Assembly (NCBI GenBank): GCA_907163375.1
Contig: CAJQUW010009239.1
Location: 372,001 to 436,000 of the forward strand
Origin: Prostheceraeus crozeri
Taxonomy: Eukaryota > Platyhelminthes > Polycladida > Euryleptidae
DNA length: 64,000 nt
Direction: 5' to 3'
Part shown: piece after piece, positions 13,061 to 25,600 of the stretch
Position numbering within the stretch: position 1 is the stretch's first letter
Layout: every line of letters begins with the position of its first letter
The notes under the pieces: model-generated
Seen by the model: only the letters and a program-made list of their open reading frames with translations
The model's database searches: none
What the model was told of the DNA's origin: nothing
Program-made: the position numbers and the translations under genes

Positions 13061-14619
13061 ATTTTTCCTGTGTTTTCATTGTGAACGTTATGCGTCTGTC
13101 ATTTCGGAAAATCAGAATATCGGAGGCTTATTTGTAAAAAAATCTTGGATAAACATGAAATGAGCAAAATAGAGGCAGCACTCACAAAATAGTGCCAAAC
13201 AATGCATTTTACAAGCTATAGAGCTGAAATATGAAAGGATGATAGGCATTAATTCAAGCATATAATAAAATCAAATGAATAAGTCACACCAAAATGAATG
13301 AAAAAGCTTATTGTTATTATTGATGCAAAGCACGCATTGCTCATACATCCAAACATAAGTAACATATGTACAGCAAGGTAGTTGAAGACCTACATTCGAT
13401 TGACCAGTTTGACACAATCTACTTTTGAGATGCATGTCCACAGAACTCGAATTAACTAATAACAAAATCAATAAATCGCACAATTTGAGTAGAAATTTGT
13501 AATTTCTTGATTTTCTATTCAATACATTCGAGTTCTGCGAATATCTTTTGAGTTTTATCATATAACTCGATGACTGGCATTTTGAATGGTGATAATAAAA
13601 GCAATAATATGTGTTTATTTTCAAATAAATGTGAATGTCATATTCCTGTGTAATAAAGTCAGATAAACAAGAAAGAATATGTAAAGTGAATGTTCATTAC
13701 ATTAAAGAAGGATGGTTTTCATTGAGTTACTTCATAAATATGCTAATTATGAGAATATCGATGAATTTGGTATGAAGTCTGTCGCCCAAAAGCCCATCAA
13801 TTGCAGAGAGTATCAGGTAAATTTTAACCAGGTAATATTTTTAGAAGTCAAGCTCAAGGAAATAGAATAAAGACAAGACACTGCAAGGTCATGGTTTCTA
13901 TATCCAGACAATCATGATGAATAAGAAGATGGAAGTGTTGAATTAAATGATTTACACGAGAGTGACACCAATTGTTGATGCAGATGAATTTGTTTTCTCA
14001 AATTTTATTCGACATACATGCAAAAATAATAGCAGTAGTTTTTTTAAAAAAAATGGGATTGAAGCTTCACACAAAAGAAGCACAAGCCTGCAGCATTTGA
14101 CCAGATATCTCTAGCTCCAGTGATAACACAACAAAACCAGCTAAACACCAGGGTAGAACTCTTGCTCAAGATCTTGAATGTACATCTTATGTTTGGAGCA
14201 TTACCGAAGCAATTCAGCAACAGGGAAGAATTCATCTTAAAGCGTAAACACGGCAGGTTGTACAGAAGTACGTGACTGACAATAAATTTGAGACAACTTG
14301 ATACTGCAACGTCCCTTGAATACAGTGCTTATGTCTCTATATCTCAACGAATCTGAAAGTATGAGCTTCCGAATGATACCGCTTTTAATGCATGAGGTGG
14401 ATGACAACTTTAAGTAATCCTTAATGCACAGTCGTGATGCGATCGATTGCGACATTAGACACATAAAGTAGCTACCCTACCACAGACAGATCATTTGAAT
14501 GAATACTCCTTTATTTGTCTATGTGCTTAGTTTGGGGGTATCAGGAATTACTTGCTGTTAAATGAACCAATTGAGTCAACCGCAATGACACATGCTTCGG
14601 CCAGTTATGCCTTAACAGT

Positions 14620-14697
14620 CTCAGGCAGCTTCGAACCAGCGATGTTGGAGCTGTAAGACGACAAATCAGCATGTCCTCTAGCCACAAGGCCACCGGA
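14620..14697 (-). repeat. tRNA-derived SINE head (minus strand)
   Basis: On the minus strand an A-box-like TGGCCTTGTGGCTAGAGGA (14692-14674) is followed 36 bases on by a B-box-like GGTTCGAAGC (14637-14628). Together they span the usual 75 or so bases of a tRNA. The T-stem and acceptor stem are degenerate, so this is a tRNA-derived SINE promoter region, not a functional tRNA. Confidence 0.55.
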
Positions 14698-17082
14698 CCA
14701 TCTGTTCGACTGGGTATCGAGAGTAATGTTATATCGTATACACATGTAATCAGTAAGGCAGAAACATGTGTCGTGGTGGTTACATCTGCTCAGATTTGAT
14801 AAATTTATCAATTCAGGTAAGGCTCTTACGAAACAAACACTTTTGACTCTTTCAAAACAATTCCATATTTGTCAAATGATGACAAAATCCCTCACTTCAA
14901 ATAGAGGAGTTTGAAACTCATTAAAAAATCCCTAGCGTTGGCATTGCTTTGATGGCAGCGTTGCTCATGAAGCACTTAAACAACATTAATGTAAAAATGT
15001 TCGAGAAGACAAGCGATATGAGAATATGCTTTTGTACATTATTATCAATAAGTCCACAGAAATGCTAATGCTCATCTAATGCACTCGTAAAATACATTGA
15101 GCATTTCAGAGAATTTCCAGTGAATTTCTAGTGCTCTTTGATTTGATCAAAATTACCTCGCTAAAGATCGAGCGATTTAATATTTAACAATGAATCGACC
15201 TGATATTATCGTTGACCTGGTAACCCATGTGTATCCGTCGCATTAACATGATGTTCATTTCTATCGTTTGAAAAGAGAGCCGATGTTGCTTATCTAGAAA
15301 ATCTCAACGACAGTTTTTTCATATCTATATAGGATAGAGGTATACCTGTATCCAGCTTTATCATCGTTTGTTCTGTCGTGCTTAGAGGACAATTAAGGGA
15401 AAATAATTACATGACATTCAATGACACACCGTCTATCAGTTTCTATCAAACTCCATTATCCAACGCTGTCTTTCGCAATTATCCTTAAGCATCAACTGCG
15501 AGTCAGTTATCGAACAAACAAGTATATGATCGGATCATTAAAGCAGAAGTCGAGACAACCAATTAATATCACTGTAATTACGAATTTCAAGAGACATTCG
15601 ATTAAGTAGATGGTTCATTCGTTTATGCCAGCCTTGAGCATAATGGATGATTCCATTGGTATAATAAATCGATTCCTTGACATGTGAATACGTGATGTAT
15701 TCATGAGATAATGCTCTATCGAATATCTCAAATGATTGAAGACGACGTAAGGCCATACGTCACTTTAATGGCCAAATAATTAATCCAATTTATTACCGAG
15801 GTCAAGCGTCGAGTGATTCATTTGCAAATATAATTTTCTTTTGATTTCTCTAATGATAGCACCACTCAGTAATAGCAATATCAGAATCATATTAAGCAAA
15901 TCAAAACGGTAGTTAATTTCAGTCTGCATCAATTCAAACTCTTGTACTAAACTATTATTCAATAGCCATATGTGGAATTTATAGAACAAGTAAGAATTCA
16001 CATTCTGTATACAAAGCAAGTATTCATATCCTGTTTCTAAAGAAGGTTACCTTTAATAACAGTAGGATTTCATCAAGTATACCTAGACTACATTTTGCAT
16101 CAATCACAAATTGCTTAACAAAGCTACATGATTTAAACTCCTGAAAACGGAGAAGATTACGTGGATGTCTCCAAACTCCTCGATGTAAAGTGTAATACGG
16201 AACTGAGCATCATTCCTCACTTTCAACAGGATGGGCATCAGTGCAGATCGGCATTCAAGTTGAAGGGCAAATGCATGAAGGACTACTGCTTTTCGTAAAA
16301 CTGCATCCTATAAATCCTGTCGGCCTACTCCAAAACTGCATGAGGATAGCATTTTAGAAAACATGCTCGCAGAGCCTTGAACAAAATTTGATGTTGTCCA
16401 TGATGTTTTTCCTTGTTTATTATTCTAGTATTATGCACCGTTTTGTTTTTTATTGCCACACCTATCAAGAAAGTCGACAACTTCTAAAGCTGTTTGATGA
16501 GTAAAATAGAAAATTTTGAGCCATTGCATAAGTGAATTTTTGAATTCAGCTTCAAAAGATTCTAAAAGTACCTAAACAAGTTTTACTAACTAACAGTGAT
16601 TTTAATAATATTGAAAAGCTCAGAAATTTTCGGAGGCAATCATGACTGACTTGAAGAATTGGTCGCTGATATTCAGTGTGCTCCTAAAGTCGCGTAAGTT
16701 TCTACCAAAATGAACTGTATGAAATTATAACTCAACAAACTATACATTTTTTGAAAAGCATTCTAATGGAGGCTTTGTAGCCTATACATTTTTCTCAGAA
16801 ACTAAATTAACAATGTGACTCAATTTTACAACAGAAATGAACTCAACACTATAATTTGTACTCGAAATTGAATCATCAGCTGCAGCATAGATGCTATGGA
16901 CGACACCAGACTTAAGATCTTTGGTCAAATTCTGATGCAATTATGTTCTTCTCACAACCTCCTTCCTTACGTTCTGAGAAGAGTGGACGTGTGCTTCTCG
17001 AGTATTTGTGCCCACGTGTGTGTGACTGCGTGATTTGTGTAGTATGCGTGAGTCAGCGTTTCGTTTGTTTCATGGCTACAAG

Positions 17083-17287
17083 TTAGGCCTCAGCCACACT
17101 GCGAGCTTTTCCAAGCGTTTACGAGCAAAGCGTTTTGCAGCAAATATAAAGTCATCATTGCAGCAGTTGTAGACTGCCACACTGCGAGCAAAGCAAACCA
17201 CAGCGATTGATAGCTTGCGGAGATACGTTTGCTCGCGTTTGCTCGGGACGCTCGTGTTTGCTTTGCTTTCAGTGTGGCTGAGGCTTA
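17083..17287. mobile_element. Small inverted-repeat element (Harbinger-like MITE)
   Basis: About 200 bp are bounded by matching inverted ends: GCCTCAGCCACACT at 17087-17100 and its complement AGTGTGGCTGAGGC at 17271-17284. TTA flanks both sides (17083-17085 and 17285-17287), consistent with the 3-bp TTA target duplication of PIF/Harbinger transposons. The interior is itself rich in inverted GAGCAAA/TTTGCTC motifs and contains a second internal CCACACTGCGAGC copy near 17172, so the whole unit can fold into a hairpin. It has no coding capacity. Superfamily assignment rests on the TTA flanks alone. Confidence 0.65.
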
Positions 17288-17387
17288 AGAAGACGATCAT
17301 GTCTAACGTAAACAATGATGCTTCTTCGGAGTTAGCTTGTTTTCAGCTATATCGATGTTCTGTATCGGGGATCACATTTCTGCAGCC

Positions 17388-17630
17388 TATGCACTGGAAC
17401 GTCTCCAGGAACTCATTGAAATTGTCAAATGCCATTTTTCTTTAGGGAACAGTCCAACTGCAGCTCTTCGTCAGTTGAATCTGAAGAGGGTCTGGATACA
17501 GATCAGTTCTCTATATTCTTTCACACGTCTTATTGCTGTTTGAATTGGCAGGCAGCAGCATCAAGAAACCACGTAGTGGTCGCTCTACAGAATTTGATTC
17601 ATCTGCGCGCGCTTCGCTTTCCTAGAACGG
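17388..17630 (+). pseudogene. Broken helix-turn-helix (DUF4817-like) transposon gene
   Basis: Three consecutive plus-strand frames, joined only by two frameshifts, give a familiar order: ALERLQELIEIVKCHFSLG, then NSPTAALRQLN, then EEGLDTD, then RLIA, then FELAGSSIKKPRSGRSTE. This is the N-terminal DNA-binding helix-turn-helix seen in DUF4817-type and mariner-related transposon proteins (EIVxxYFxxGxSxxAtLR ... GSvxxkprSGRp). A stop follows at about 17627-17629. The last third overlaps the start of the 0.6 kb repeat (copy 2), so the gene and the repeat are probably parts of one transposon. No DDE catalytic domain was found downstream. Confidence 0.6.
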
Positions 17631-18206
17631 AAGAATTGTATGTAACCTTAATATCGAAATGGCACATCATAGAATTAGACAACTTGCTCCTCCTCGAATG
17701 GATAATTCGTGTATCGCTTGCTATTGAAAATGGCAAACAATAATCTGTCAGCAGAGGACACCAGAGCCAGTGAGAGATGAGTGCGTGCTGTGATATCACT
17801 TCGTTTTTGTCACTTTGTGTTTTCACCAAAACGCACATTGGCTAACATTCGATTCAGTGTATTCACTATACAGTGCGAAATGCCGAGGAGAGGATGTGAA
17901 AACATCAAGTGAACTAATTTTCGCACGCCTGCTACTTTTTTAAGAATGATCGGAAGGGCCAACATTGTGGAGAAAACTTGTGCGCAATGATCTGAATTCT
18001 TCGAATCTGACGGAATTTTGGCAATTGAAACACTTTGCTGGAACTCACATTAATCCGCAAGCGACGCACGACTTTCTTCCCTATCTCTGTAAGGTATTAG
18101 GAATTCCGTTTTGCCCACTCAATAGGTTCCTCGATGTGCCGTCAATTTCGTATTAATCACACTTCTAGCAAACCGAAGCAGATAAACAAAATATTTAATT
18201 CTGTGG
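17588..18206 (+). repeat. Dispersed 0.6 kb repeat, copy 2
   Basis: Nearly identical to 8266-8883 in the same direction, including the 63-codon frame at 17965-18156 whose product is the same in both. Here the repeat continues upstream into a helix-turn-helix remnant, which suggests that copy 1 is a 5'-truncated derivative. The right boundary is just after AAAATATTTAATT.TGTG in both. High identity implies recent copying or gene conversion. Confidence 0.9.
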
Positions 18207-18560
18207 GTCGTTCTTTTTTGGATGTCGATACAAAAAGATCGAGGAAGCTGTACCTGTAACCTCCAGCTTCGGCTCCACTTCTGTGCACGCCGCCCGTCTT
18301 TCCACACGAGTGCCGGACAATCTCCAAGATACATTTTCTGAAGACGGAGTTTTCTGAAGTCGAGGCTGCTCACATCCATGGCCGCCGAGGTCATGGGACC
18401 TCAATCCACTGGACTACAGGTTTTCGGGGCTAATAGAAGGCCAAGGTTTGTCACACCAGTAAGCCGCGCTCTATGCAGATGGCGATCGTCTGCAATGCGA
18501 TTGTGCGCGAAGAACTTGAGTTGGGTGACACCCTCATTGTTCACAAACTGTTGTTAGTGC
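18207..18560. other. GC-richer unclassified insert
   Basis: Directly after repeat copy 2 the sequence turns GC-rich and differs in composition from both neighbours. It contains CATGGCCGCCGAGGTCATGG and overlapping minus-strand frames of 69 and 91 codons, none with a recognised domain. It may be another transposon fragment. Confidence 0.3.
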
Positions 18561-19104
18561 GTGATTCAAATGGTGATCAATTCGAGCACAAATCATATTG
18601 TTGATTATTTCATTTCTATGGCAAATTAAGCTATGCCATCAATGTGATTTCTGAATAAAATTTGAAAGGCACAAAACGTCCATTAAGTTTCCTTTCAAAA
18701 ATGCACCATTTGCTGGGTTGTAATTTTACATAAATCCACCTTTGTAGAAGTTTCTAAACTTGTCTGACTTAGGCAGCACCGTATTGTTATTATGGACAGC
18801 ATTTTTCGAAGGCATCAATTTCGATCTAATTTTGCTAAAGCACAGCTCAAGTTCAAAACATCTTGATGTTTCTTCCTTCAAAAGAGCAAAATAGAAAATT
18901 TCGCTGAAAAGTCAAGTTTTTCTTGTCTATGTCAAATGTACAGTTTCAGAAAAAATGCTGCACATATATGATGTTGACAACATACATCTAGAAACAGACG
19001 CATGCATATCGATATGTGAAATACACAGCAACAATAAATGCTTTATGAAAGATGAATCTCATTGTTGAAAGAATACTTTCATGAATTGACTTTTTTACTT
19101 TCAG

Positions 19105-19256
19105 CCAATCTCATTGACTGAGGCTCTCGAATACAGCAATATCATCTTCAGTGGATTTTTTCTCCTTGAAATGGTCTTGAAAATAATCGGCAGTGGAATC
19201 ATCGAGTACATAAGCAGTGGCTTCAATGTTTTCGACGGAATAATAGTTATTTTAAG
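19105..19256 (+). CDS. Cav3 T-type calcium channel alpha1, exon B: IIS2 to IIS3
   Basis: This 152-bp exon starts in phase 0 (PISLTEALEYSNIIFSG) and ends after two bases of a codon. It encodes the IIS1-IIS2 linker, IIS2 (FFLLEMVLKIIG, with the conserved acidic residue that contacts S4 charges), the short loop GFNVFDGIIV and the first part of IIS3. The ALExSNIxFxxxFxLEMxLK pattern is that of Cav3 domain II. The acceptor is TTTACTTTCAG and the donor AAG/GTGAGG. The split codon AG/C at the junction with exon C gives serine. Confidence 0.96.
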
Positions 19257-21481
19257 GTGAGGAACATTAGCATCTGATCTGAAAATTAATACTTATTGTA
19301 CATTTTTTTTGCATTCTCGATTGTACCGGACATCAGGCAATTATGCTACCAGTAAATGTAAAAAAAATAATTCGAATAGTACAACAAGCAATATCACAAG
19401 TGACTTAAAAAGTGAGTAGCTATACAAGACTGCTTCTTTGAATGCTAAGGTGACACCTGCTGCTGCCAAGGTGTCACTTTACCTTGCTTTATGCAACCAC
19501 ATGATTCCTCCCTGATGATTCCGTGCATAGCGAACTTTCTTTGGTTTCTTGTGTTTCTTGATTTTCATCAATATTCATATTTCATGACGAGCTCTCATTT
19601 TAGTTTATAGATATAAACAAAATTGATTGCAAGTTTTGATTTATTTCCCGTCCCTTAAAAAGTTAGGTCGATCAGCCGCTATGTATTACGTTTCCTACTC
19701 TGTACAAGGGTAAAAAACTTATGTTTTAAAGTATAAAATTATATTTACATACGCTCTTGACTTTAAGTAGCCTGATTTATGACACGATGTTCCACTAGGT
19801 TAGTTGTTTAACTTTGTTTTCTGGATTCTTTGAATTTTTTAACCTTGCCGTGTTTTAATTTAATTACAAAATCAATATAGAAAATGAGTATTAAGACTGT
19901 TTAAAAGTATTCTTGCATATCGATACTTGGTTAAGCAAATCATAATAATCGGATGTATACCTACGAAAGTTTTATAAGATTCGGTTTAAAATGTGATTCA
20001 ATTCCCAGGTACCTAAATTTTATATTGAAATTGTTGAACACAAATTGAAGAATTGCTTCAATATCATGGTCAACGTACATGCAACATTTCATATTGACAC
20101 CGCTTAGGCCATCCGATAAAGAGTTTGACACATGTTCTATTATTTGTTCAAAGATCCATCCTGCCACTATCAAAATTCAGGAAATTTATCACCTGATTCG
20201 ATGAAATTTTTGTACCCCGACTAGCTTACCCGGAATATGCTTTCTATCGAAGCTTAGTTGATTTGAATCCACTGTAATGATGTCACTTTACATCATCTTA
20301 AAAAAATTTATATAACTAGTGCCTCATTTCAAAATATATTCTAATTTTCTCATCAATGGAACCGAAACATCTCATCGTCGTCATGAATGCCCTAACGCTT
20401 GTATGCTGCATTTTCTTCAGCAAACATTGGCAAGTAGTGAGGTTCGCTTTTTTAACAACTTTTGTCGAAAGTATATTGAAAAATGCTTTTTAAAAAATGA
20501 TGAGGGCAGCTGGAAAGGCTTATTGATAAATAGCGAAGCAATAGCGGCATCCCTCTCCGTCAATAAGCAAGGACAAGTCTTCTACTAACCGGATAATGTC
20601 AGAATTGCGACTCATCCGAAAACATAATCCCTTTCCAAGAGGTTTACGGAAGTGGTATAGTTTCATTTCTAGTCCGAGCTTCAGATGCAGACCTGTGAAG
20701 GAACAGAGACACTACGAATTTCCGCTAGAGAACTTGTTTAAGGATGAGTGATTGAAATGGATTATCATTACGAAATAAAATTCATGTCATGATGACATAT
20801 TTCATATTCTCCTCACAAAATCAACAATTTCTAAAGTCCTCGTTAAAGTGAAGACGAATCAGTCAACTGTTATTCGGTATAGAAATATGAATTTTTATGA
20901 AAAAGAAAAACAATACTTATACATTGATGGTCGCATGCTTTACTCAAACTTATGCTATGATATTAATTGAAGGCTCAGCACTAAGAATGTGTTTTTGTCA
21001 CATTAACTATGTACATAAAAAGCTGACATGAAATTGTAGTAACTAAGCTTACTCCGTGTACTTTTTCAAAATACATGTACACTTTCGGTTTTTCGAAAAT
21101 AAGATAATTTATCTCTGCACCATGAACGCATGAATAAACTACCAGAATTTTTTATCGAACTCCTCGAAATCCGGAACAATCTACCATTCGCCTGTTTCAC
21201 GCTACCAACTGGACTCCACCAACCTTATAAAGTGCTTGCTACCAAATGTTTCATTTCCTTTCATCCGTTGGCGTATCTACTGTCTTGCACCAAAGCTACC
21301 AAACATACATAGTTCCTCCCAAATATGCATTAAGTGATAAACTCCTTGTCAATAACAGATTTTACCAATTCTTTTCTTGTAGATTCCAATTGTCTGAATT
21401 TATTTCTCTGTACGCGTGAAAACCTTCTTATGATGTTGAGTGATCGACATTTTATAATAAAATTAAGTACCAGAAAATCAC

Positions 21482-21990
21482 GACGTTTCGGAATTCTGAT
21501 GATTCCATTCTCAAGTGACATATTACAAAGGCGCAAATTTATTCAATCATTAGTTAAATACTAGACACGCAAGTCTTAAAACAGTACAGTTCAGTGAACT
21601 CTTAAGTTCATCAAACACGACTAAATTGTAATTTCGCATGCCATCTTTGCAATTTAGGGTGGACTTCAACGATCTGATGAACACTGCTTCCAAAATTCGG
21701 AGAGAGAATGTTCTGTAACATTTTGCCAGAATTGTGAACTCTTCTTCGTCACACGGTAGACCATCAGGGTGAGACATTTTGTGCTGTGCAGTAGAAGAAG
21801 CTATCCACGCTGGAAGATCCAGTGGAAGAAGATATCTATGCTCACGTATACGGGTCTTTAGTTGTCGGCTTCTTTGTCCAACATGTGTCGCTTGATATAG
21901 ATGACATTGAAATTGATAGACAACCTGTGAACAGAGAGAATGATCTGGTTGCTTCCTCCTTCGATTAATGACAGCAGATATCTTCAAGGT
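21482..21990 (-). mobile_element. Penelope-like element fragment with GIY-YIG endonuclease domain
   Basis: A 145-codon minus-strand frame (21987 to 21550) contains VVYQFQCHLYQATHVGQRS followed by RQLKTRIREH, the GIY-YIG endonuclease core of Penelope-like retroelements, and then the conserved tail ILEAVFIRSLKSTLNCKDG. In the nuclease core the usual Tyr-rich GIY/YVGQT pair reads VVYQF/HVGQRS, so one key position is changed (THVG for TYVG). The reverse-transcriptase part is missing. Downstream on the same strand (21515-21482) lies a hammerhead-ribozyme-like core, as expected near a Penelope terminal repeat. Confidence 0.88.
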
Positions 21991-22565
21991 GTCTGTAAAT
22001 GTAGGAGCTTGGATGGCAAATCATTGTCCGAAATGAGTAATGAGTAATGAGCTGATGGCAAAAGTGGCCCATTTGCTTGATTAGGGACACAGTCAGATCG
22101 GAAGCGGATGAGGTTTTCGTAACTAAATACTCGTACATTGACCAGGAGAACGAGAAAGAGATGAATATTTTTGAATACAGTCAACTGAGGCATGAACTTA
22201 CGTTGAGACAGCGCTCCTCATAGCAAGTATTAAGCAAGTATTTTGCACAATAATAAAGTGCTGATCAGAAGAAAAAGAAATAAATATTTGGCAGTTTGCA
22301 GTCAACGACTTTATCAATAGAACTCGGAAGTAAAAGTCGGAAATCAGATTCTCCGAGGAAAACTTGCGGACAACTGATAATTTGCAGCCAAATGCATATT
22401 AACCGGAAAAATTAATCCCTTCTTCTGCCACAGTGAATCGTCCGTACCAGCAATTACCATTTATCAACGTCGTGTAGAGAGCAGTGTTATGATTTATCTC
22501 TACACTGTGATATTTCACTAACAGGAAAATTCAAAATGAATAAGAAATTCAAACTGTATGGGGTT

Positions 22566-22645
22566 AAGTTATAGTTCAATTGGCTAAGGACCTGACTTCG
22601 ATAAGAGAGTGCAGGAGGTCCAAGGTTTCGAGTATTTCCGACCGA
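22566..22645 (+). repeat. Possible tRNA-derived SINE head
   Basis: An A-box-like TAGTTCAATTGGCTAAGGA at 22572-22590 and a B-box-like GGTTTCGAGTA at 22624-22634 are spaced as in a tRNA gene. Stems are poor. An A-rich tract at 22725-22745 may be part of the tail. Probably a degenerate SINE. Confidence 0.4.
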
Positions 22646-25600
22646 GAAAGAAGCAGTGCTCTTACAAGGTAACTATTTACGAGTATAACCTGGCGGAGAC
22701 TTGCCAATTCTTGGATGAAACAGGGTAAAAATAAAAAAAAACGGAAAATAGAAATCAAAATTATAATAATAATGATTGGCATTTATTCAACCATAGACAG
22801 CTGTGGCTGATCATGATACATGCAAGAAGACAAAGGTATATAAAAAGACATTAATTACGTCACACATGCACGTCATTATCTTCATATTATCATCAGTTTT
22901 CTCAATATACGAGACAGGAATATCACATCAGGCCAAAATAGTCACATGACTACACGATCTTGGACTATCTTTTCTAACCATTGACGACGTTGGAAGTCTA
23001 AAGTCTATAGTGTAAATCAGAATTAATTGTACTGCTTTCTCATCTTCTTCTTGATTTTATTTCTTACATTTTCTATGTGTTCCTCGCTTCGGAGTGATTT
23101 GAAAGTGGTGAATGCTTTAACATTAAAGTTGTAAATTTTTGATCTTTAGACTAAAAATTAGTCTTTTGATATTTTTAGTCCAAAACTTCCAAGATATCAA
23201 ACAAATTTAACGCAACATTTCTGAGTGTATATATAATGCGTGACTCTGATAGACAGAGACTCATAGAGATGCAGGATGGTAAAAAGCTTACGAGCTTCAT
23301 GTACAGATTACAGAGACGCAAAGGTATCCAACCTTTTACCTTGAGGGCAGCCGATCGAACATTATCCATCAAATGTCAGCACAAAGCAGAAGCATCTGGT
23401 GTAATGAAAATTCACAAACTCGTTGCTTCGACTTTCAGTTGAAGGTAGAATATCTGCAAGAAGTATGATGCGTATAGACGATCCGATTGGGAAGTCAGTG
23501 TGTCATTCATTGTAGTATAATGCGTAGTTCTCTGAATAAGTAAATAGTTGCAAAACTTGATTTGATGCTCTTCACCAAAGTGACATTCCTTTTCAAAAGT
23601 TCATTTCATGTAATTGCATGACCAAATATGCAATTATTATCGTCAAATAATCAGGTTTCCATTAAAAATTATTCATCATATTCTTTTCTTTAAAAAATGT
23701 ACAAATCTGTAAGGATATAATTCGTAACTTTTATTAATTGACATAAGTAAGTGACACTGAGGACATAACAGACATAAATAGGTCATCACCATATACATAT
23801 TCGTTATTGTTCATATCACATTCAATTATATGCTTGTATTTGTCGTGAAAACACAAGTTCTTCTTTCACTAGAATAGTTGTTCAAGGATGTAACTTGATG
23901 CCTCATCAAATGCGTAGTTTCTTTATAGTATCTATTTAAAAGGAATTCTTCAGCAAGTAAGCATTGTTAGAACTTGTATTGCTTGATTGATGTTAAAAAA
24001 TTCGTCGAAGTTCACAGCAAGGCAATCTATATCAAAATTAGGAAAGGAATGTTGTTTCAATGTAAAAAGACACAAGAACCGACCTTTCATATAGAGATTC
24101 AGGTTCAGTCATTCCAATAAAAAATATTTGACTTTCGATGTCCAGTTCATTCAAATACGCTTTGGAGTGTAGTCTATAAAAAAATTAATTATTTTTTGTT
24201 GAATGCAAACGTTTATTTATTTCTCGACCATTTTGTGGGACGAAGTCAGTTGACAACTGGACCAAGAGTTTATGAGCCTATTGACTTTTATACGCTGTCT
24301 ACTTCTCAAAGATGCAAAATTTCCTTATCTCTACATGATAAGCTTATGGGAACAACCCGCTCGTCCTCAAATAAGATGCCGGACAATAGAAAAAATACTG
24401 AAGCTATCATTAATATTTTTGCACTGATTATACCATAGAGGCAGGAGAATAATCCGATCTCTATGATGCATGATCAAACTCATTGGAGATGCTTTTACTC
24501 AATTTTCCTAACAGGTATTCTGAAACTAATTATCTGACACTTACCTTGGTATCCCATGATAAAGCAGTTATCTATAAAGCCATGTATTAGATTAGCGAGA
24601 TACTTGTACATCACGAGCATTACTTATCTCACTATTTTCTGATATTTCTTCACAATTGCCTGAAGATGCCTGTAAGACGCAGGTGAAAGGCCTTGCAAAA
24701 ACTGTTGGTTTTTTATTACGTGGTTTCTGTTCGGAAGCTTAGTGCTATTTTATTGAATATATGTATTTGTTTATCATTTTGTTAATTGCAATTGTCATAT
24801 GACAACACAATGAAGATGCAAAATTGACCGTTCTGCCTAAAGAAGCAACAGAAAATTATATTTGGATTAATTTATAATTCAAATACTTTTCACCAAACAT
24901 TTCCTATCTTTATTATGAAACTAATGATTGTGATGAGAAAGAGAGAGAATACATTTTAATTCATAATCAGATGAAATAAATTCATGTTAATTCATATAAC
25001 AAAAGTTGAAAGCATCACAATGAATCTTTGTCCGTCTAGTAAACCAGAAGGAGGCTAAACTCACACACGATTATTGTCGGATGATGTATAGGATATATCA
25101 GAATGATCGATGATCAGAAGAATGACACTTTCGGCGGAAATTATCTGAATTTCTTCTACGAATTTCACAAAATTGATTTAAATTGATTGAAAACGTCTAT
25201 AATAAATTGACTGTGAAAAAGATATAATCTTGAGTATTTCTATTTAAATTGCGGATATCATACTGTGACATTCGGTTGCCGGAATAAAAGTGATTTATTA
25301 TTTCTCTATGCTCGGCAATCCGGGTACATCATTTGTAATCATCAGCAGAATCCGATTCATTCTCGGCAATTCAAGTTAAAAAATAACAATTCAATCGTAA
25401 AGTGCCGTTGAACAGTCACAGTCTGTTCGTAAGCCGAATCGGTGAAGAGTGCGCATAATATATTAACCGAGTGAGTTTGTTTTGGCCCATTTCAGAAAGT
25501 AGTAAATTGCTTGTTCCACGTCAAGAAAAGTAGTTACATTGTAGCTCTTGTCGTAACGAGTTGGTGTCATTTATTGAAATGATGCTTTTCAATAATGCAA

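Larger units (their letters stand above)
8884..14619. other. Intron stretch with little recognisable content
   Basis: Mostly AT-rich and frame-poor. Around 10490-10790 a GC-richer block carries several CTGATAG repeats and a GGTAGGTTCACAC start that looks transposon-like but lacks a matching end. Around 12119-12415 and 12840-13060 there are orphan frames described separately. Nothing else can be supported. Confidence 0.45.
3127..19104 (+). other. Intron A-B of the Cav3 gene (about 16 kb)
   Basis: The intron is bounded by GTAAGC at 3127 and TTTACTTTCAG ending at 19104, and it is phase 0. It contains two LINE fragments (3.6-5.2 kb), two copies of a 0.6 kb repeat (8.27 and 17.59 kb), a minus-strand tRNA-like SINE (14.62 kb), a Harbinger-like MITE (17.08 kb) and a broken helix-turn-helix gene (17.39 kb). 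The stretches 5190-8265 and 8884-14619 hold nothing I can classify beyond a GC-richer patch and an orphan frame near 12.1-13.1 kb. The stretch 14698-17082 also shows nothing recognisable. Confidence 0.9.

Noticed and set aside
23236-23442. Basic 68-codon frame (RDSDRQRLIEMQDG...) as an exon between B and C
   Set aside because: Exons B and C join in phase and in homology without a gap, so no exon is missing there, and no domain was recognised.
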